Shown: one piece after another, positions 63,386 to 64,000 of the stretch
Layout: every line of letters starts with the position of its first letter
Numbering within the stretch: the stretch's first letter is position 1
From: Pseudomonas sp. W4I3
GTDB lineage: Bacteria > Pseudomonadota > Gammaproteobacteria > Pseudomonadales > Pseudomonadaceae
DNA: 64,000 nucleotides
Assembly (NCBI RefSeq): GCF_030816195.1
Contig: NZ_JAUSXS010000001.1
Span: 3,929,501 to 3,993,500 of the forward strand
Reading direction: 5' to 3'
Position numbers and translations under genes: made by a program
Notes under the pieces: generated by a model
The model's database searches: none
What the model was told of the DNA's origin: nothing
The model's input: only the letters and a program-made list of their open reading frames with translations

Positions 63386-64000
63386 ATGATTATTTTAGGA
63401 ATTACTAACAATGATTTATCAGGTGCCTGCCTTGTCCGCGACGACCACATTCTCTCTGCGGTGAGCGAAGAACGTTTCACCCGTATCAAAGATGACAAAG
63501 TCTGGCCTGCGCAATCTATTTCGTTTGTACTGGCTGAGGGCGGTATGAGCTTGGAGGACGTAGACTACGTAGCCTATGGTTGGAACGCAGGCTTCACCGC
63601 TGAAAAGCATTTACCTTTATATTTTGACCGCATTGTAGATGAAGTAAAAAACAACCCTGATGGGCTACCACTTTTTCGACAACGCATTGTTGACGAAATA
63701 TCCAACGATAAAGAAAAAAGAGCTGAGTTCGATAAGTTTATTTCAGACCATGCGTTGTCTGCCTACTACATAGATCACCATGAATGTCACGCATTGGGTG
63801 CTTATGTATGCTCCCCCTTCGATGAAGCTTTAACCCTAACATGTGATGGGCGAGGTGATTTCCAATCGCTGACGCTGACACATTACACACCCAACGAAAC
63901 CACGATATTACAGCGTGAAACAAGCATCGACAGTTTGGGGTACTTCTACGGGCGTATCACCCATCTGATGGGTTACAAACCTAACCGTCACGAAGGCAAG
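63386..64000 (+). CDS. NodU/CmcH-type carbamoyltransferase (partial, runs off window)
   Basis: 205 residues are visible from an ATG with GGAG 5 nt upstream; the rest lies beyond the window (the family is about 550-600 residues). The N-terminal Kae1-like domain motifs of O-carbamoyltransferases are present: ILGITNNDLSGACLVRD, SEERFTRIKDD, then YIDHHECHALGAYVCSPFD with LTLTCDGRGDFQSL, and GRITHLMGYKP. These enzymes transfer carbamoyl from carbamoyl phosphate to a hydroxyl on sugars, antibiotics or nodulation factors. The lower GC suggests transfer from elsewhere. It may be the first gene of a polysaccharide or secondary-metabolite cluster. Confidence 0.9.
   Translation, partial: MIILGITNNDLSGACLVRDDHILSAVSEERFTRIKDDKVWPAQSISFVLAEGGMSLEDVDYVAYGWNAGFTAEKHLPLYFDRIVDEVKNNPDGLPLFRQRIVDEISNDKEKRAEFDKFISDHALSAYYIDHHECHALGAYVCSPFDEALTLTCDGRGDFQSLTLTHYTPNETTILQRETSIDSLGYFYGRITHLMGYKPNRHEGK

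Overview
The window is GC-rich and gene-dense, with many GGGGGCTTGC-type REP palindromes in the gaps. The gene families (viscosin-type NRPSs, MdeA/MdeR, MacAB, SotB) point to the Pseudomonas fluorescens group. No rRNA, tRNA, CRISPR array, integrase or transposase was seen.

Left end (1-5.5 kb): a frameshifted sugar-phosphate isomerase/epimerase gene and a rubredoxin gene lie divergent from a MocR-type regulator. Next come an Lrp-type regulator and methionine gamma-lyase (mdeR/mdeA-like), then a LuxR-type regulator.

Centre (5.6-33.5 kb, minus strand): a cyclic lipopeptide locus. A four-module NRPS (viscB-like) overlaps a three-module NRPS with two thioesterases (viscC-like), followed by macA and macB. 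The LuxR gene beyond macB sits where viscBCR/massBCR-type regulators sit. Adenylation-domain codes read Thr-(Val/Ile)-Leu-Ser-Leu-Ser-(Val/Ile), which is residues 3-9 of the viscosin/massetolide/WLIP family. The two-module initiating synthetase is not in the window and in this family usually lies elsewhere on the chromosome.

33.5-43.6 kb: an orphan SsuA-like sulfonate-binding protein, a SotB-type exporter, a frameshifted bile-acid:sodium symporter-family gene with a divergent AraC regulator, an orphan hypothetical gene, a zinc alcohol dehydrogenase, and a pair made of a heme-oxygenase-like iron enzyme and a methyltransferase.

43.7-52 kb: a six-gene ABC transporter operon with the same gene order as rhizobial glpSTPQUV (glycerol uptake). 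It has a good sigma-54 promoter, an array of GAACA/TGTTC half-sites, and a divergent sigma-54 activator.

52-63 kb: a TonB-dependent receptor, an XRE-cupin regulator, a remarkable Met/Cys-rich protein made of two repeats, a lipoprotein, LysE and EamA transporters, an AraC regulator, several small proteins, a flavoprotein gene remnant, and a proline iminopeptidase-like hydrolase.

Right end (63-64 kb): a more AT-rich stretch carries the start of a NodU/CmcH-type carbamoyltransferase that runs off the window.

The most unusual non-coding feature is a roughly 400-bp intergenic element present three times. Its central three-hairpin fold is kept by compensatory base changes between copies.
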